From positions 1 through 51,655 of the forward strand of contig CAMPDW010000016.1 in assembly GCA_946699565.1 (NCBI GenBank): a stretch of DNA of 51,655 nt, in the 5' to 3' direction. The stretch comes from an uncultured Commensalibacter sp. (GTDB lineage: Bacteria > Pseudomonadota > Alphaproteobacteria > Acetobacterales > Acetobacteraceae). Each line of letters starts with the position of its first letter. Position 1 is the stretch's first letter. The notes under the pieces are model-generated. The model had not been told where the DNA came from. It made no database searches and saw nothing but the letters and a program-made list of their open reading frames with translations. A program made the translations under genes and the position numbers. Below are positions 27,923 to 37,511 of the stretch, in pieces.

Positions 27923-28509
27923 AATACACCTTTTGTCGATGGAATGGAATGAAGAGCACGTTGATCCAATTTACAAGCCATTCGCAAGGCCCTAGCAGTC
28001 GCTTTGAATGTTGACTCGGCAATATGGTGGGCATTTCGACCTGCATGAAGAATAGCATGAAGATTTAGTTTTGCGCTCATTACAAAGCCACGATAAAATT
28101 CTTCAAATAATTCCGTATCCATTTGTCCAATTTTTTCAGTAGGGAATTGAATGCCCCATGCTAAATAAGGACGATCGGAGATATCAATAATGACTTCACT
28201 TAATGCCTCATCAAGAGGAACGGTAGCTTGTCCGAAACGACATATACCTTTTTTATCTCCGATAGCTTTATGAAAAGCCTGTCCAAGTGCAATACCAACA
28301 TCTTCAACGGTATGATGGAAATCAATATGTAAATCTCCTGTGACATTCAAATTAAGGTCAAACAAACAATGTTTGGTAAGGGTATTCAGCATATGGTCAA
28401 AAAAACCAATACCAGTTTCAATTTGTGCTTGCCCGTTTCCATCAAGATTTAAATCAAGCTGGATATCTGTTTCTGAAGTTTTACGATGAATAGATACTTG
28501 TCTTTGCAT
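27919..28509 (-). CDS. hisB: Imidazoleglycerol-phosphate dehydratase
   Basis: HisB dehydrates imidazole glycerol phosphate to imidazole acetol phosphate, using manganese. It has 196 residues, a stand-alone dehydratase without the phosphatase domain found in enterobacteria. Metal motifs are FFDHMLNTLTKH, HHTVEDVGIALG (65-76) and HAGRNAHHIAES. It is the first gene of the nine-gene operon. No strong ribosome site precedes the ATG. Confidence 0.97.
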   Translation of the reverse strand: MQRQVSIHRKTSETDIQLDLNLDGNGQAQIETGIGFFDHMLNTLTKHCLFDLNLNVTGDLHIDFHHTVEDVGIALGQAFHKAIGDKKGICRFGQATVPLDEALSEVIIDISDRPYLAWGIQFPTEKIGQMDTELFEEFYRGFVMSAKLNLHAILHAGRNAHHIAESTFKATARALRMACKLDQRALHSIPSTKGVL

Positions 28510-28564
28510 ATTTGTAAAAAGTCTTTAAATATAAGTTATACTTTTTAATCTTAATTAATAGCTT

Positions 28565-28580
28565 GCTTTCATAGGAAAGC
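28565..28580 (-). promoter_or_regulatory. Short hairpin in the hisB leader region
   Basis: GCTTTC and GAAAGC are separated by four bases, 56 bases upstream of hisB. The stem is short. No run of histidine codons is seen around it, so a classical attenuator is not supported. Confidence 0.3.
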
Positions 28581-28613
28581 CAAGAATAAAGAGTAAAAAT
28601 GAAAATGAAATAA

Positions 28614-28653
28614 TTTTAATTATATATTAAAACTTTTAATTATATATTAAAAC
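28614..28653. repeat. Perfect 20-bp tandem duplication, each unit an inverted repeat
   Basis: The unit TTTTAATTATATATTAAAAC occurs twice without a gap (28614-28633, 28634-28653). Each unit contains TTTTAAT and ATTAAAA around TATAT. It lies in the divergent region between hisB and the nitroreductase gene and could be a double operator or a slippage product. Confidence 0.6.
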
Positions 28654-28776
28654 AAGATTTTATAATACTTTATCAGTATTTTTATATAAATAAATATAAA
28701 GTAAACTAAGATTTGGTGTAAAATTTATCTTTTAAATGATAAGATTATAATAATTTAATTGAACACGGATGATTTT

Positions 28777-29367
28777 ATGTCAAATCTTGATTTCTTGCTT
28801 TCCCGTTTTTCCTGTAATTCCTTAAAAGATCCTGCACCAAGTAAAGATCAACTTCATCAAATTTTATCAACAGCAATGCATGCTCCCGATCACGGTCGAT
28901 TACGCCCTTGGCGTTATGTTGTTATTAAAGATGATAATCGTTTGAAATGGGTACAGGCTTTAGAAAAAATTTTAACAAACCCAGAATATCATTATCCACC
29001 GTCTTATACGGCAAAACTTGTACAAAATTTTTCAAAAGCACCTTTAATATTAGGGTTGGGTTTACGAGTTTTACACAAGGACCAGAGCTCAATTTCGCCT
29101 GAAGAGCAATTGATGGCTGCCTCTGCAGCAACTATGAATATTCTCAATGCTATTCATGCATTAGGTTTTGGTGCAAAATGGATTACGGGCCCTATTGATA
29201 TTCCTGAAGTTGCAAAAATCTTGGGTATGGATGAACCTTATAAAATGATGGGATTTATGTTTGTTGGAACACCTACGAAGGGATTGGAAGCACCGCCACG
29301 GCTTTCAATAGATGACTATATTGCGGATTGGCAAGGAAATGCAGTGCGTTTTAAAATAGATTTATAA
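28777..29367 (+). CDS. Nitroreductase-family protein (YdjA-like)
   Basis: This FMN-dependent oxidoreductase has 196 residues from the ATG at 28777; a TTG six codons earlier in frame is the alternative. The pattern SRFSCNSLKDPAPSKDQLHQILSTAMHAPDHGRLRPWRYVVI is the minimal nitroreductase (YdjA) form with the FMN-binding arginines. AASAATMNILNAIHALGFGAKWITG is the central helix, and the end reads GFMFVGTP. The physiological substrate is unknown. It is followed 20 bases later by the UbiH-type gene, so they are probably co-transcribed. Confidence 0.87.
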   Translation: MSNLDFLLSRFSCNSLKDPAPSKDQLHQILSTAMHAPDHGRLRPWRYVVIKDDNRLKWVQALEKILTNPEYHYPPSYTAKLVQNFSKAPLILGLGLRVLHKDQSSISPEEQLMAASAATMNILNAIHALGFGAKWITGPIDIPEVAKILGMDEPYKMMGFMFVGTPTKGLEAPPRLSIDDYIADWQGNAVRFKIDL

Positions 29368-29387
29368 ATGAATAAAGAGATAAACTA

Positions 29388-30629
29388 ATGTTGAAAATTA
29401 AAGATTTAATGGATGTTGTTGTTATTGGTGGTGGTCCATCTGGGCTTAGCGCTGCTTTATCTTTGGAGGGCATAGGGTTAAAAGTTACTGTTATTGACCC
29501 AGAACCTTTAGACGTTTTACGAAAACCATCTTTTGATGGACGTGAAATTGCTATAACACATCATTCTGTTTCTTTGATGAAGTCCATGGGGATATGGGAT
29601 CGAATTCCTCAGGAGGAAATTTCATTATTACGTGAAGCAAGGGTTGAAAATGGTGAGGAAAATAATCCTTTAATATTTGATACACAAGGTAAGGGTGAGG
29701 AAGCTTTGGGTTATCTTGTTCCTAATTATTTAATTCGTAAAGCGACCTTTGAAGAAGTTCAATCGCGTGACAATATTACGGTATTATCTCAAACCACTTG
29801 TGAAAAGCTAAATTGTTTCGTTGATTATGCAAGAGTTGAATATTCTAACGTTGAACAAAAACACGCTATTTTTTCCACGAAGCTTGCCGTTGTCAGTGAT
29901 GGGCGTTTTTCTAAAATACGGAATAGTTTAAAAATAGGTTATATGCTGCATGATTTTCATCGTTATATGATGGTATGCCGCATGAAACATAATGTGCCTC
30001 ATCATGAAGTCGCTTTACAATGGTTTGATAAAGGTCAGACGGTTGCTTTGCTTCCTTTAAATAATAATGTGACTTCTGTTGTTTTATCATTGCCATCTGA
30101 TGAAATGAATCGGGTGATAGCATTGGAACCGGAACAATTCAATCAAGAGATTATGAAGCGTATTCAGAGTCGTTTGGGAAAGATGGAGCTTGTTTCCACA
30201 CGGCATGTTTACCCGTTGAAAACTGTTTTTGCCAATCGTTTTGAAACAAGGCATGTTGCATTGGTAGGAGATACGGCAATAGGAATGCATCCAATTACAG
30301 CTCATGGTTATAATTTTGCTTTGATTGCTCAAGAAATATTAGCAAGTGAAGTGTTGGCAGGTTTAAAACGTGGTGAAGAAGTGGGAGATTCAAAACAATT
30401 GCGTCGTTTCGAGAAACGATTAAGAATCAAAACTATGCCACTATTTACTTTAACTAATATGATTGCAACACTTTATACACGTGAAGAAAAGGGATTATGG
30501 AAATTAAGGCAGTTAGGCTTGAAAGCAGCTAATCTTTTTAAACCCGTCAAAGATAAAGTGGTTGATACTTTAATTGATAAAACAATAACCTTACCTTCTC
30601 CAAAATCAATATTACCGAAGCGATTTTAA
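29388..30629 (+). CDS. UbiH/COQ6-family FAD-dependent hydroxylase
   Basis: This 413-residue flavoprotein monooxygenase belongs to the family that hydroxylates the ubiquinone ring. The FAD motif VIGGGPSGLSAA is at 12-23 and the second FAD motif LVGDTAIGMHPITAHGYN at about 292-309, the histidine-proline form typical of ubiquinone hydroxylases. The ring position (UbiH, UbiI, UbiF or UbiL type) cannot be decided from sequence alone. The start could also be the internal ATG at 29409, right before DVVVIGGG. A 2 kb decayed region follows. Confidence 0.85.
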   Translation: MLKIKDLMDVVVIGGGPSGLSAALSLEGIGLKVTVIDPEPLDVLRKPSFDGREIAITHHSVSLMKSMGIWDRIPQEEISLLREARVENGEENNPLIFDTQGKGEEALGYLVPNYLIRKATFEEVQSRDNITVLSQTTCEKLNCFVDYARVEYSNVEQKHAIFSTKLAVVSDGRFSKIRNSLKIGYMLHDFHRYMMVCRMKHNVPHHEVALQWFDKGQTVALLPLNNNVTSVVLSLPSDEMNRVIALEPEQFNQEIMKRIQSRLGKMELVSTRHVYPLKTVFANRFETRHVALVGDTAIGMHPITAHGYNFALIAQEILASEVLAGLKRGEEVGDSKQLRRFEKRLRIKTMPLFTLTNMIATLYTREEKGLWKLRQLGLKAANLFKPVKDKVVDTLIDKTITLPSPKSILPKRF

Positions 30630-30788
30630 TCAAAAAATTTATTAAAGTTAAAGATTACATAATTTAAATTTTATATGTAAATAATTATGAAATGGTTATT
30701 CGCAATTATTTATTCAATGAATATTATTTCAATCTTTAATATAAGCAAGCCATGATTAGATTATTGATTAAGTTTGAAATATAAAAAA

Positions 30789-32637
30789 ATGACTAAGCTT
30801 AAGAAAATTATTATTATATATAAATATAAATCTTTTGCTTAGGAACAGAAAGTTAATATTGAAGATTACATCACTGTTTTAGTTGTTAAAAGTGAATTAA
30901 GTAAAACAGCTTTTTAGAATGTTTAACAAAAAGTAATTATTTTAACTTAAATTATAATCTTCAATTTAATTATCTAAGACAAAAATTGACATCCATAAAT
31001 TATTGATCCGATTGTAATTAGTTGTGTCTATGAATTATCTAATGATATTCTTTCTTTTATTAAAGAAAACTTAAGTAAAAATATTTGAGTTAGAGGTAAT
31101 AAGATTATTTGGTCGAAACCTTTTGCTAATAATACTTTTATACAAGGAATAAAAGTCAATGCTCAACAATTTTTAAAACATTCTTTTAATATCAATTTTT
31201 TAGAAGAATTGAAAAAATGAAGAAAGAATATATAGTTTCTGTTGATAGTTTAGCTAAATTTATTCTTTTTATTAGAAATAAGGAATGTTCAATGGAGTAA
31301 TTTTATAGAAAAATATATTTTTTGAAATTATACAATCTTGAATTCATAAATTTATTTACTATAACAAACATTTTTAATTATCTTGTGAAATTCGATTAGA
31401 AAATTTTCAAAATGAAGTTGCTGATGATAATTTAAATTTAGCTAAAGCTTTTTATGAATTAGCTGATATAGATCCAAGTAAAATTATATGAGATCATTAT
31501 TGAAATATATAAAGTAGAATTAGATATTGAAAGCAGAATTAGATATTGCAATAAAAAATATTTTTGGTAGCTTTTCTAAATTTTGGCAACAAAATCCTAA
31601 CTTAAAAATTAGTTAGGTATATCAAGTTGAATAGAAAATTGGAATAATCAATCTAGTCAAATTCATTACTTAATTAATTACGTGTAGAAAATTTAGAATC
31701 TAATATTAACTTTTTCTTAGTTTAATCGCAGTAAAGGATTTAAATGGTTTTTATTATTTTTTGTTTGCTTTCAAAAAATCAAGCTGATCTTTTATCTTCT
31801 TATATTTTACTTTTAGATGAGCCTAATTTAAATTTATATGCTTTTGTTCAAGCAGATTTTTAGCAATTTTTAAATAGTTTAATAAATAGATACCAAATTA
31901 TTTATACAATATATTCACCTTTTATGGTGGACATAGACCATTTATATAGAGTTAAAATTGTTTTTGATGATTATTACCATGATAAGGGGTCTATTATTCA
32001 AGATGCAATTCAACAAAAAATTTAGATATTTTATTTTCTTTACCAGCTACTTTAGAATATGATCTTGTAGAAAATTTTATATCCCTTAAGAATTTGCTAG
32101 TTATATCTGATTTATTATATTTAAAAACGATTTCTGAGTTTTTAAAAAATGCAAAACCGAGAAGATTTGAATGAGGATATATCGATAGTTCCTATGGGTA
32201 GTTTGGATAAAATTGCAACTTTTGTTTCTCTATTAAAAGATTCTAAACTTAAAATAATTCTTTTGAAGATCAAAAGGTAAAAACAAAATTAGATAAAATG
32301 AATCAGGAAAAATTTATTCGTTTAAAAAAATAAAAAATTTTTTATGAATTTTTAAAGAATAGGAAAAAACGGGTATTAGGGATGTTTTTCAGCTAGAAGA
32401 GTATATAAAATATACTTAATAAGGCAAATCAGCAGGAATAAACAGAAATAAAAAATTTAGATGAAGAGTAGAAGGTATTACAAAACAGGGGAATAATCTT
32501 ATAGGTAAAAAAGGTTTAATCATTATGCACTTGTTTATCAGTTTTTAATTAATTTTACATTTTGTGATAAATTACCAAAGGAAACTTTAGATTGATTTGA
32601 AAATATTGTTAAAATAGTTAATGAATTATTTATATAG
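30789..32637 (+). pseudogene. Decayed OLD-like AAA-family ATPase (RecF/SMC-type)
   Basis: There is no long frame, but fragments across frames align end to end with OLD-type ATPases. From the ATG at 30789: MTKLKKIIIIYKYKSFA, EQKVNIEDYITVLVVKSELSKTAF, a Walker A with both key glycines lost (expected VGKNESGKT). Later fragments are ISCVYELSNDILSFI near 31020, LLLDEPNLNLYAFVQADF near 31810 (Walker B), IYTIYSPFMVD near 31900 (the switch motif) and ENFISLKNLLVISDLLYLKTISEFLKNAK near 32070 (a degraded TOPRIM start). It ends near DKLPKETLD and IVNELFI before TAG at 32635. OLD-family proteins are ATPase-nucleases, often in defence. Base composition is even more AT-rich than the flanking genes. Confidence 0.82.
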
Positions 32638-32643
32638 ATTTAA

Positions 32644-34974
32644 TTACAATTCAACTTTTCTATGTTTTTGGCGAAGAACAGATTCAATCCATTCATTTAA
32701 TTTTTCGGTATTTTTTTCAGCATTTTCCAAATCAGGATAAAATTCTGGGAAACGAAGAGAAAGCCAGCGCCAGCTTACTAAACGTTTATGCATTTTTTCA
32801 GCACGTTCAAGCTCACGTCGGGATGCTTGGACTGGATTGGGGAGTTTACCAGATTCTGGGGCAGGAATAGTTTTTCCAGCAGCATGATCCGCAGCCCAAT
32901 GAGTCAAACGTTGTATACCGTTATCATGATTATCAACTGGGCAAGTAGCATAGATCCATCGATCTTTAAGAGAAAGGTTTTCTATTCCTTCCAAAGAAGA
33001 AGCAATAGCGAATGTTTCTTCCATTCCAGCTAATCTATAATTTGGATCATCAGAACGTAATACAGCCCTTTTCAAACGTGTTAAAACACCAAATAAACTC
33101 GTTGAATTGATTTCATTGGCAATTGCTTGAACAATATCGCTATCAGGTTGTACAAATGGTCGCAAATCTTCTTCCTGTATTGGAGGTGCTTCAAGATTAC
33201 GGTGTATGAAAACAGGGTCTCCCGTACCAGCTAGAATACCCACAATGCCGTTTTCATGTTTGCCATATCGACCTGCACGTCCTCCTATTTGTTTGACTTC
33301 CTGAGAAGTAAGGGGACGTCTATTCTGACCATCAAATTTAAAGATCGTGCTGAATATAACACGTTTTATGGATAAATTTAATCCCATACCGATGGCATCT
33401 GTTGCAATTAAAATATCTGCCTCGCCATTATTGAAGCGTTTTGCTTCTGCCCGTCTGACTTCTGGGCTTAAAGCACCATAGATGACAGCAATACGGTGGC
33501 CTTTTTGTATAAGAAGAGAGCGTAAATTTAATACCTCTCTTCTTGAAAAAGCGATAAGGGCATCACCCGTTCTTAATTTGGATAATCTGATTGGTGAGCT
33601 GGCAGTGATGAGTGGATTTTTTCGTTGAAGGATAATTTCGTCATAAGGGTCGTCGCATAAATTAGCAATGCGTTTGACTATAGGAATACATTCTGATGAA
33701 CCCAATACGAAGATTTGACGTGCAGGAACCCCCATAATTGCGGCTGTCCATGCAGCCCCTCGATATGGATCTGTTAGCATTTGCGCTTCATCGATTAAGG
33801 CTACGTCAATAGGATTATCCATAGGACACATTTCTACAGTGGCGGCTAAAAAACGGCTGTTAGGAATAATGTTTCGTTCTTCACCTGTTTTCAAGGATGC
33901 TTCAATATTGCGTTCTGCCAAAGCTTCTTTAAATTCATGAGCGAGCAAACGTAAGGGAGCAAGAGCTATTCCACTTTCACTTTTAGCTATTGTCTCCAAG
34001 GCTGTATAGGATTTTCCGCTGTTGGTTGGTCCTGTAACAATAGTGATGTGTCTTTTGAGGGATCGTGCTGTCACGAAGTGCCAAGCATATCGATCCATTG
34101 CTGCAACGTTGGCTAGAACCTTATTTTCGATATTAAGATCACCAAGATTTATATATTTGTTTTTTTTTCTTTTAGGGATTTCCTCGATTAAACTAGAAAC
34201 CTGATTGCGTAATTTTTTTAATTCAACAGGATCAAATTTCCAAATGTCCCGACCTTTTTTCTTGATTTTTTGAGCAATTGGAATTCTGTTTTGTCCAATC
34301 CATTTTAAAGCATCTTTAGACGAACAATGTAAAATTGAAGGAATTTCCTTAAAGGTAATCAGGCTTTTTTCCCATTCTTTTTGTCTTTTGATTTCCTGTT
34401 TTTTACGCGCTTTAGCTGTTTGTTGTAATTGTTTTTCTTTTTCCTTGTTTATTTTTTCTTCAGTAAAAACTTGATCAATAAAAGCTTCTTTATCTTGAAT
34501 ATTAAATGTAACGGCTATTGTATCAGCCATGGCTATGATTTGTTCGTTATTAAGTTGTCTTCTTTGACTATGACCAATTTCAAAACGTAAATTTTGTAAT
34601 GCTTCATATGCATTGTCACTTGTTCGCTTCAAACGATTGCTCAAGGCAAGTTGCAATACATTTTCAAGATTGGTATTGTTAGGTTCGGGTATATGAATAC
34701 ATGAAACTGCCCAGGAAATATCTTCAGGTTGAATCCAAATATATTGTTTTTGTTGAACAAGTTGGGTTAATTTTTTTACCCATCCTTTTTTTCGAATAGA
34801 ACAGAGAAGTTTAATAAAATTGGATGGTGCTATATTATTAGAATCGGGTTCCAGTTGACGTTCAATTAACCTTAATAAGCGGTTTTCTTCTTGAGGTGTA
34901 ATGTCAAGTTGCGTTTCTTGAAGAACATTTTTTAAAGCAAGTTTAGCAGGGAATAAAGTCATAAAGTTTAACAA
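32644..34974 (-). CDS. Suv3-like superfamily 2 RNA/DNA helicase
   Basis: This 776-residue helicase resembles the mitochondrial degradosome helicase Suv3 and its alphaproteobacterial homologues. Walker A is GPTNSGKSYTAL (about 315), motif II is DEAQM (about 393), and motif VI is QIGGRAGRYG (about 562). VALIDEAQMLTDPYRGAAWTAAIMG and VEMCPM are Suv3-type signatures. Residues about 170-285 carry a lysine-rich, coiled-coil-like stretch and a putative wedge region. The end is basic and helical. Its likely role is in RNA turnover, but no partner nuclease is adjacent. It is transcribed away from fpr and converges on the decayed ATPase gene. Confidence 0.85.
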   Translation of the reverse strand: MLNFMTLFPAKLALKNVLQETQLDITPQEENRLLRLIERQLEPDSNNIAPSNFIKLLCSIRKKGWVKKLTQLVQQKQYIWIQPEDISWAVSCIHIPEPNNTNLENVLQLALSNRLKRTSDNAYEALQNLRFEIGHSQRRQLNNEQIIAMADTIAVTFNIQDKEAFIDQVFTEEKINKEKEKQLQQTAKARKKQEIKRQKEWEKSLITFKEIPSILHCSSKDALKWIGQNRIPIAQKIKKKGRDIWKFDPVELKKLRNQVSSLIEEIPKRKKNKYINLGDLNIENKVLANVAAMDRYAWHFVTARSLKRHITIVTGPTNSGKSYTALETIAKSESGIALAPLRLLAHEFKEALAERNIEASLKTGEERNIIPNSRFLAATVEMCPMDNPIDVALIDEAQMLTDPYRGAAWTAAIMGVPARQIFVLGSSECIPIVKRIANLCDDPYDEIILQRKNPLITASSPIRLSKLRTGDALIAFSRREVLNLRSLLIQKGHRIAVIYGALSPEVRRAEAKRFNNGEADILIATDAIGMGLNLSIKRVIFSTIFKFDGQNRRPLTSQEVKQIGGRAGRYGKHENGIVGILAGTGDPVFIHRNLEAPPIQEEDLRPFVQPDSDIVQAIANEINSTSLFGVLTRLKRAVLRSDDPNYRLAGMEETFAIASSLEGIENLSLKDRWIYATCPVDNHDNGIQRLTHWAADHAAGKTIPAPESGKLPNPVQASRRELERAEKMHKRLVSWRWLSLRFPEFYPDLENAEKNTEKLNEWIESVLRQKHRKVEL

Positions 34975-35270
34975 ACAGAAAATTCAAGATTATTTTTCAA
35001 AGCGAATATATAAGAAAAAGAGGTTATTAACATTTTTCATAATATATTATACTTATAATATAAGTTTTTTATTTTAATGCCTTATATTTTTGTATAATTT
35101 GAAAAAAATAATTAAATTAGATTGAATCAAAAAATTTTATCAGTATTTTCTTATAAGAATATTATTTAGAAATATATATAATTTTTTACAAGTGTGTAGA
35201 TTAGTTTTAAAAATATAGGACAATCTTTCCTTAATAAAAAATAATCAATAATGCAGGAGAATAATTTCTA
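34975..35270. other. Divergent promoter region, helicase/fpr
   Basis: This AT-rich intergenic region of 296 bases separates the Suv3-like helicase from fpr. I see no coding frame or strong palindrome. Both promoters should be here. Confidence 0.45.
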
Positions 35271-36101
35271 ATGTCTGAATCAGTGGTGATTGATGATTCT
35301 TTTCGTCTTACCCCGCCTTCCAAGGAATATAGTCATTTAAATGCTGAAAAAGTTTTATCTGTTCATCATTGGACGGATCGTCTTTTTTCTTTTATTTGTA
35401 CTCGTACATCTAGTTTACGGTTTGAAAATGGCCAGTTTTGTATGATTGGTATCGAGATTAACGGTAAACCTTTATTACGGGCCTATAGTGTTGCAAGTGC
35501 GAATTATGAAGAACATCTCGAATTTTTATCCATTAAGGTTCCTGATGGGCCTTTGACTTCCCGATTATGTCATATGCAAGTTGGAGATACTGTTCTAATT
35601 GGTCGTAAACCAACTGGTACTTTGGTGCTTCCTAATTTAAAACCAGGTAGGAATTTATATTTCTTTTCAACAGGAACAGGGTTGGCACCTTTTATGAGTC
35701 TTATTCGTGATCCAGAAGTATATGAAAATTTTGAAAAAGTTATTTTGACTCATACTGTAAGAATTAAAGGTGAACTGGCATATTATAATTATATTTTAAA
35801 TGAATTGCCAAAGAATGAATTCTTGGGTGAATATGTTAAAGAAAAATTGATTTATTATCCTACAGTTACTCGTGAAGATTTTCCAGTAAAGGATCGTATT
35901 ACAACTTTAATTGAAAATGAAAGACTTTTCTCCGATATTAATGTACCTATAATGGATTCAAAGCATGATCGTGCTATGATTTGTGGTTCTCCGGAAATGT
36001 TGGTGGATACAAAATTAATTTTGGAAAAAAGAGGTTTTATTGAAGGAAACGGGGCTTCCCCTGGATCTTTTGTTATTGAAAAAGCGTTTGCGGAGCAATA
36101 A
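35271..36101 (+). CDS. fpr: Ferredoxin-NADP reductase
   Basis: This flavoprotein moves electrons between NADPH and ferredoxin or flavodoxin. It has 276 residues of the bacterial (subclass I) type. The FAD motif R70-AYSVAS and the NADP motif FFSTGTGLAPFMSLI (131-145) are intact, with the C-terminus ending FVIEKAFAEQ. AGGAGA is 10 bases ahead of the ATG. It is 3 bases upstream of the glutathione reductase gene, so they form a redox pair. Confidence 0.95.
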   Translation: MSESVVIDDSFRLTPPSKEYSHLNAEKVLSVHHWTDRLFSFICTRTSSLRFENGQFCMIGIEINGKPLLRAYSVASANYEEHLEFLSIKVPDGPLTSRLCHMQVGDTVLIGRKPTGTLVLPNLKPGRNLYFFSTGTGLAPFMSLIRDPEVYENFEKVILTHTVRIKGELAYYNYILNELPKNEFLGEYVKEKLIYYPTVTREDFPVKDRITTLIENERLFSDINVPIMDSKHDRAMICGSPEMLVDTKLILEKRGFIEGNGASPGSFVIEKAFAEQ

Positions 36102-36104
36102 TAC

Positions 36105-37502
36105 ATGAAATATGATTTTGATTTGATTGTTATTGGAGCGGGTTCTGGCGGTGTTCGTTGTGCTCGTATAGCAGCATCTTATGGTGCGCATGTTGCAGTG
36201 ATTGAAAAACAATATTGGGGTGGAACCTGTGTTAATATCGGTTGCGTTCCAAAAAAACTTATGGTTTATGCAAGCACTTTTAACGGTCAAGTCAAAGATA
36301 GTCGTGGATATGGATGGGATATAGTTCCAGGACATCACCATTGGTCAGAATTTATTGCTGCAAAAAATAAGGAAATTAAACGATTAAATCGTATTTATAT
36401 TTCTATGCTGGAAAAGGCTGATGTGACTTTATTTACAGGTCATGCTTCTTTTGAGGATGAGCATACAATCAAAATTTCTCCTTCTGTATTATCTGGAAAA
36501 CAGGCTGGTATAAAAAATATTACAGCTAAAAATATTGTTATTGCGACAGGCTCTTCTCCAACTAAACTTGATATTGAAGGGAATGCGTTTGGCATTACTT
36601 CAGATGAAGCTTTTTATCTACCTAAACGCCCAGAAAATGTTGCTATTATTGGTTCAGGATATATAGCAATTGAATTTGCTGGTATATTTGCTGGTTTGGG
36701 CTCCAAAGTTGATTTGGTTTATCGTCAACCTGTTCCACTAAGAGGGTTTGATCAAGATGTTCGCCAAGTTTTATATGATGTAATAGAACAACGTAAAGAT
36801 ATTAAACAACATGTTACGACGCATCCGCAAAAAATTATTAAAGAAGGTGATCAATATCATCTTTATCTTGATAATGGTGAAATTATAAAAACCAATTGTG
36901 TATTTTTTGCGACAGGTCGCCATCCCAATTTGACTGGACTAAATCTTGAAAAATTAGGTATTGAAAAAGGTAAAAAAGGACAACTTGTTGTTAATAAGGA
37001 TTTTGCGACAAACATCCCTCATATTTATGCCATTGGTGATGTAATTGATTTTGTAAACCTAACACCTGTTGCCATTGCACAAGGACATGCATTGGCGGAT
37101 CGTTTATTTGGAAATAAAATTCGTAAAAGCAATTATGATTATATTCCCAAGGCTGTATTTTTCAATCCGCCAATTGGAAGCGTTGGTTTATCTGAAGATG
37201 AAGCTGCACAAAGTGGGACTGTGGAAATTTATATTTCGAATTTTACAGCCATGCGTTATAGCCTAACGAAACGTAAAGTCAAAACTTTTATCAAAATGAT
37301 TGTTGACCAAGCTTCACAAAAAGTTGTTGGATTACATATAGTAGGTGATGATGCACCTGAGATGCTTCAAGGATTTTCAGTTGCTGTTGCAGCAGGATTA
37401 ACTAAAGCAGATTTTAATGAAACGATTGGTATTCATCCTACCTCTGCTGAGGAAATTGTAACCCTTCATCAATTAACACGGGTTACATCTCGAAAAAATT
37501 AA
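36105..37502 (+). CDS. gor: Glutathione-disulfide reductase
   Basis: This enzyme reduces oxidised glutathione with NADPH. It has 465 residues. FAD motif GAGSGGVRCA; redox disulfide C42/C47 in GGTCVNIGCVPKK; NADPH domain GSGYIAIEFAG; C-terminal catalytic H444 and E449 in GIHPTSAEE. The AYRQPVP-type arginine segment (LVYRQPVPLRGFDQDVR) fits glutathione reductase and not lipoamide dehydrogenase. It shares an operon with fpr and ends 9 bases from a convergent gene. Confidence 0.94.
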   Translation: MKYDFDLIVIGAGSGGVRCARIAASYGAHVAVIEKQYWGGTCVNIGCVPKKLMVYASTFNGQVKDSRGYGWDIVPGHHHWSEFIAAKNKEIKRLNRIYISMLEKADVTLFTGHASFEDEHTIKISPSVLSGKQAGIKNITAKNIVIATGSSPTKLDIEGNAFGITSDEAFYLPKRPENVAIIGSGYIAIEFAGIFAGLGSKVDLVYRQPVPLRGFDQDVRQVLYDVIEQRKDIKQHVTTHPQKIIKEGDQYHLYLDNGEIIKTNCVFFATGRHPNLTGLNLEKLGIEKGKKGQLVVNKDFATNIPHIYAIGDVIDFVNLTPVAIAQGHALADRLFGNKIRKSNYDYIPKAVFFNPPIGSVGLSEDEAAQSGTVEIYISNFTAMRYSLTKRKVKTFIKMIVDQASQKVVGLHIVGDDAPEMLQGFSVAVAAGLTKADFNETIGIHPTSAEEIVTLHQLTRVTSRKN

Positions 37503-37511
37503 ACAGTTAAA

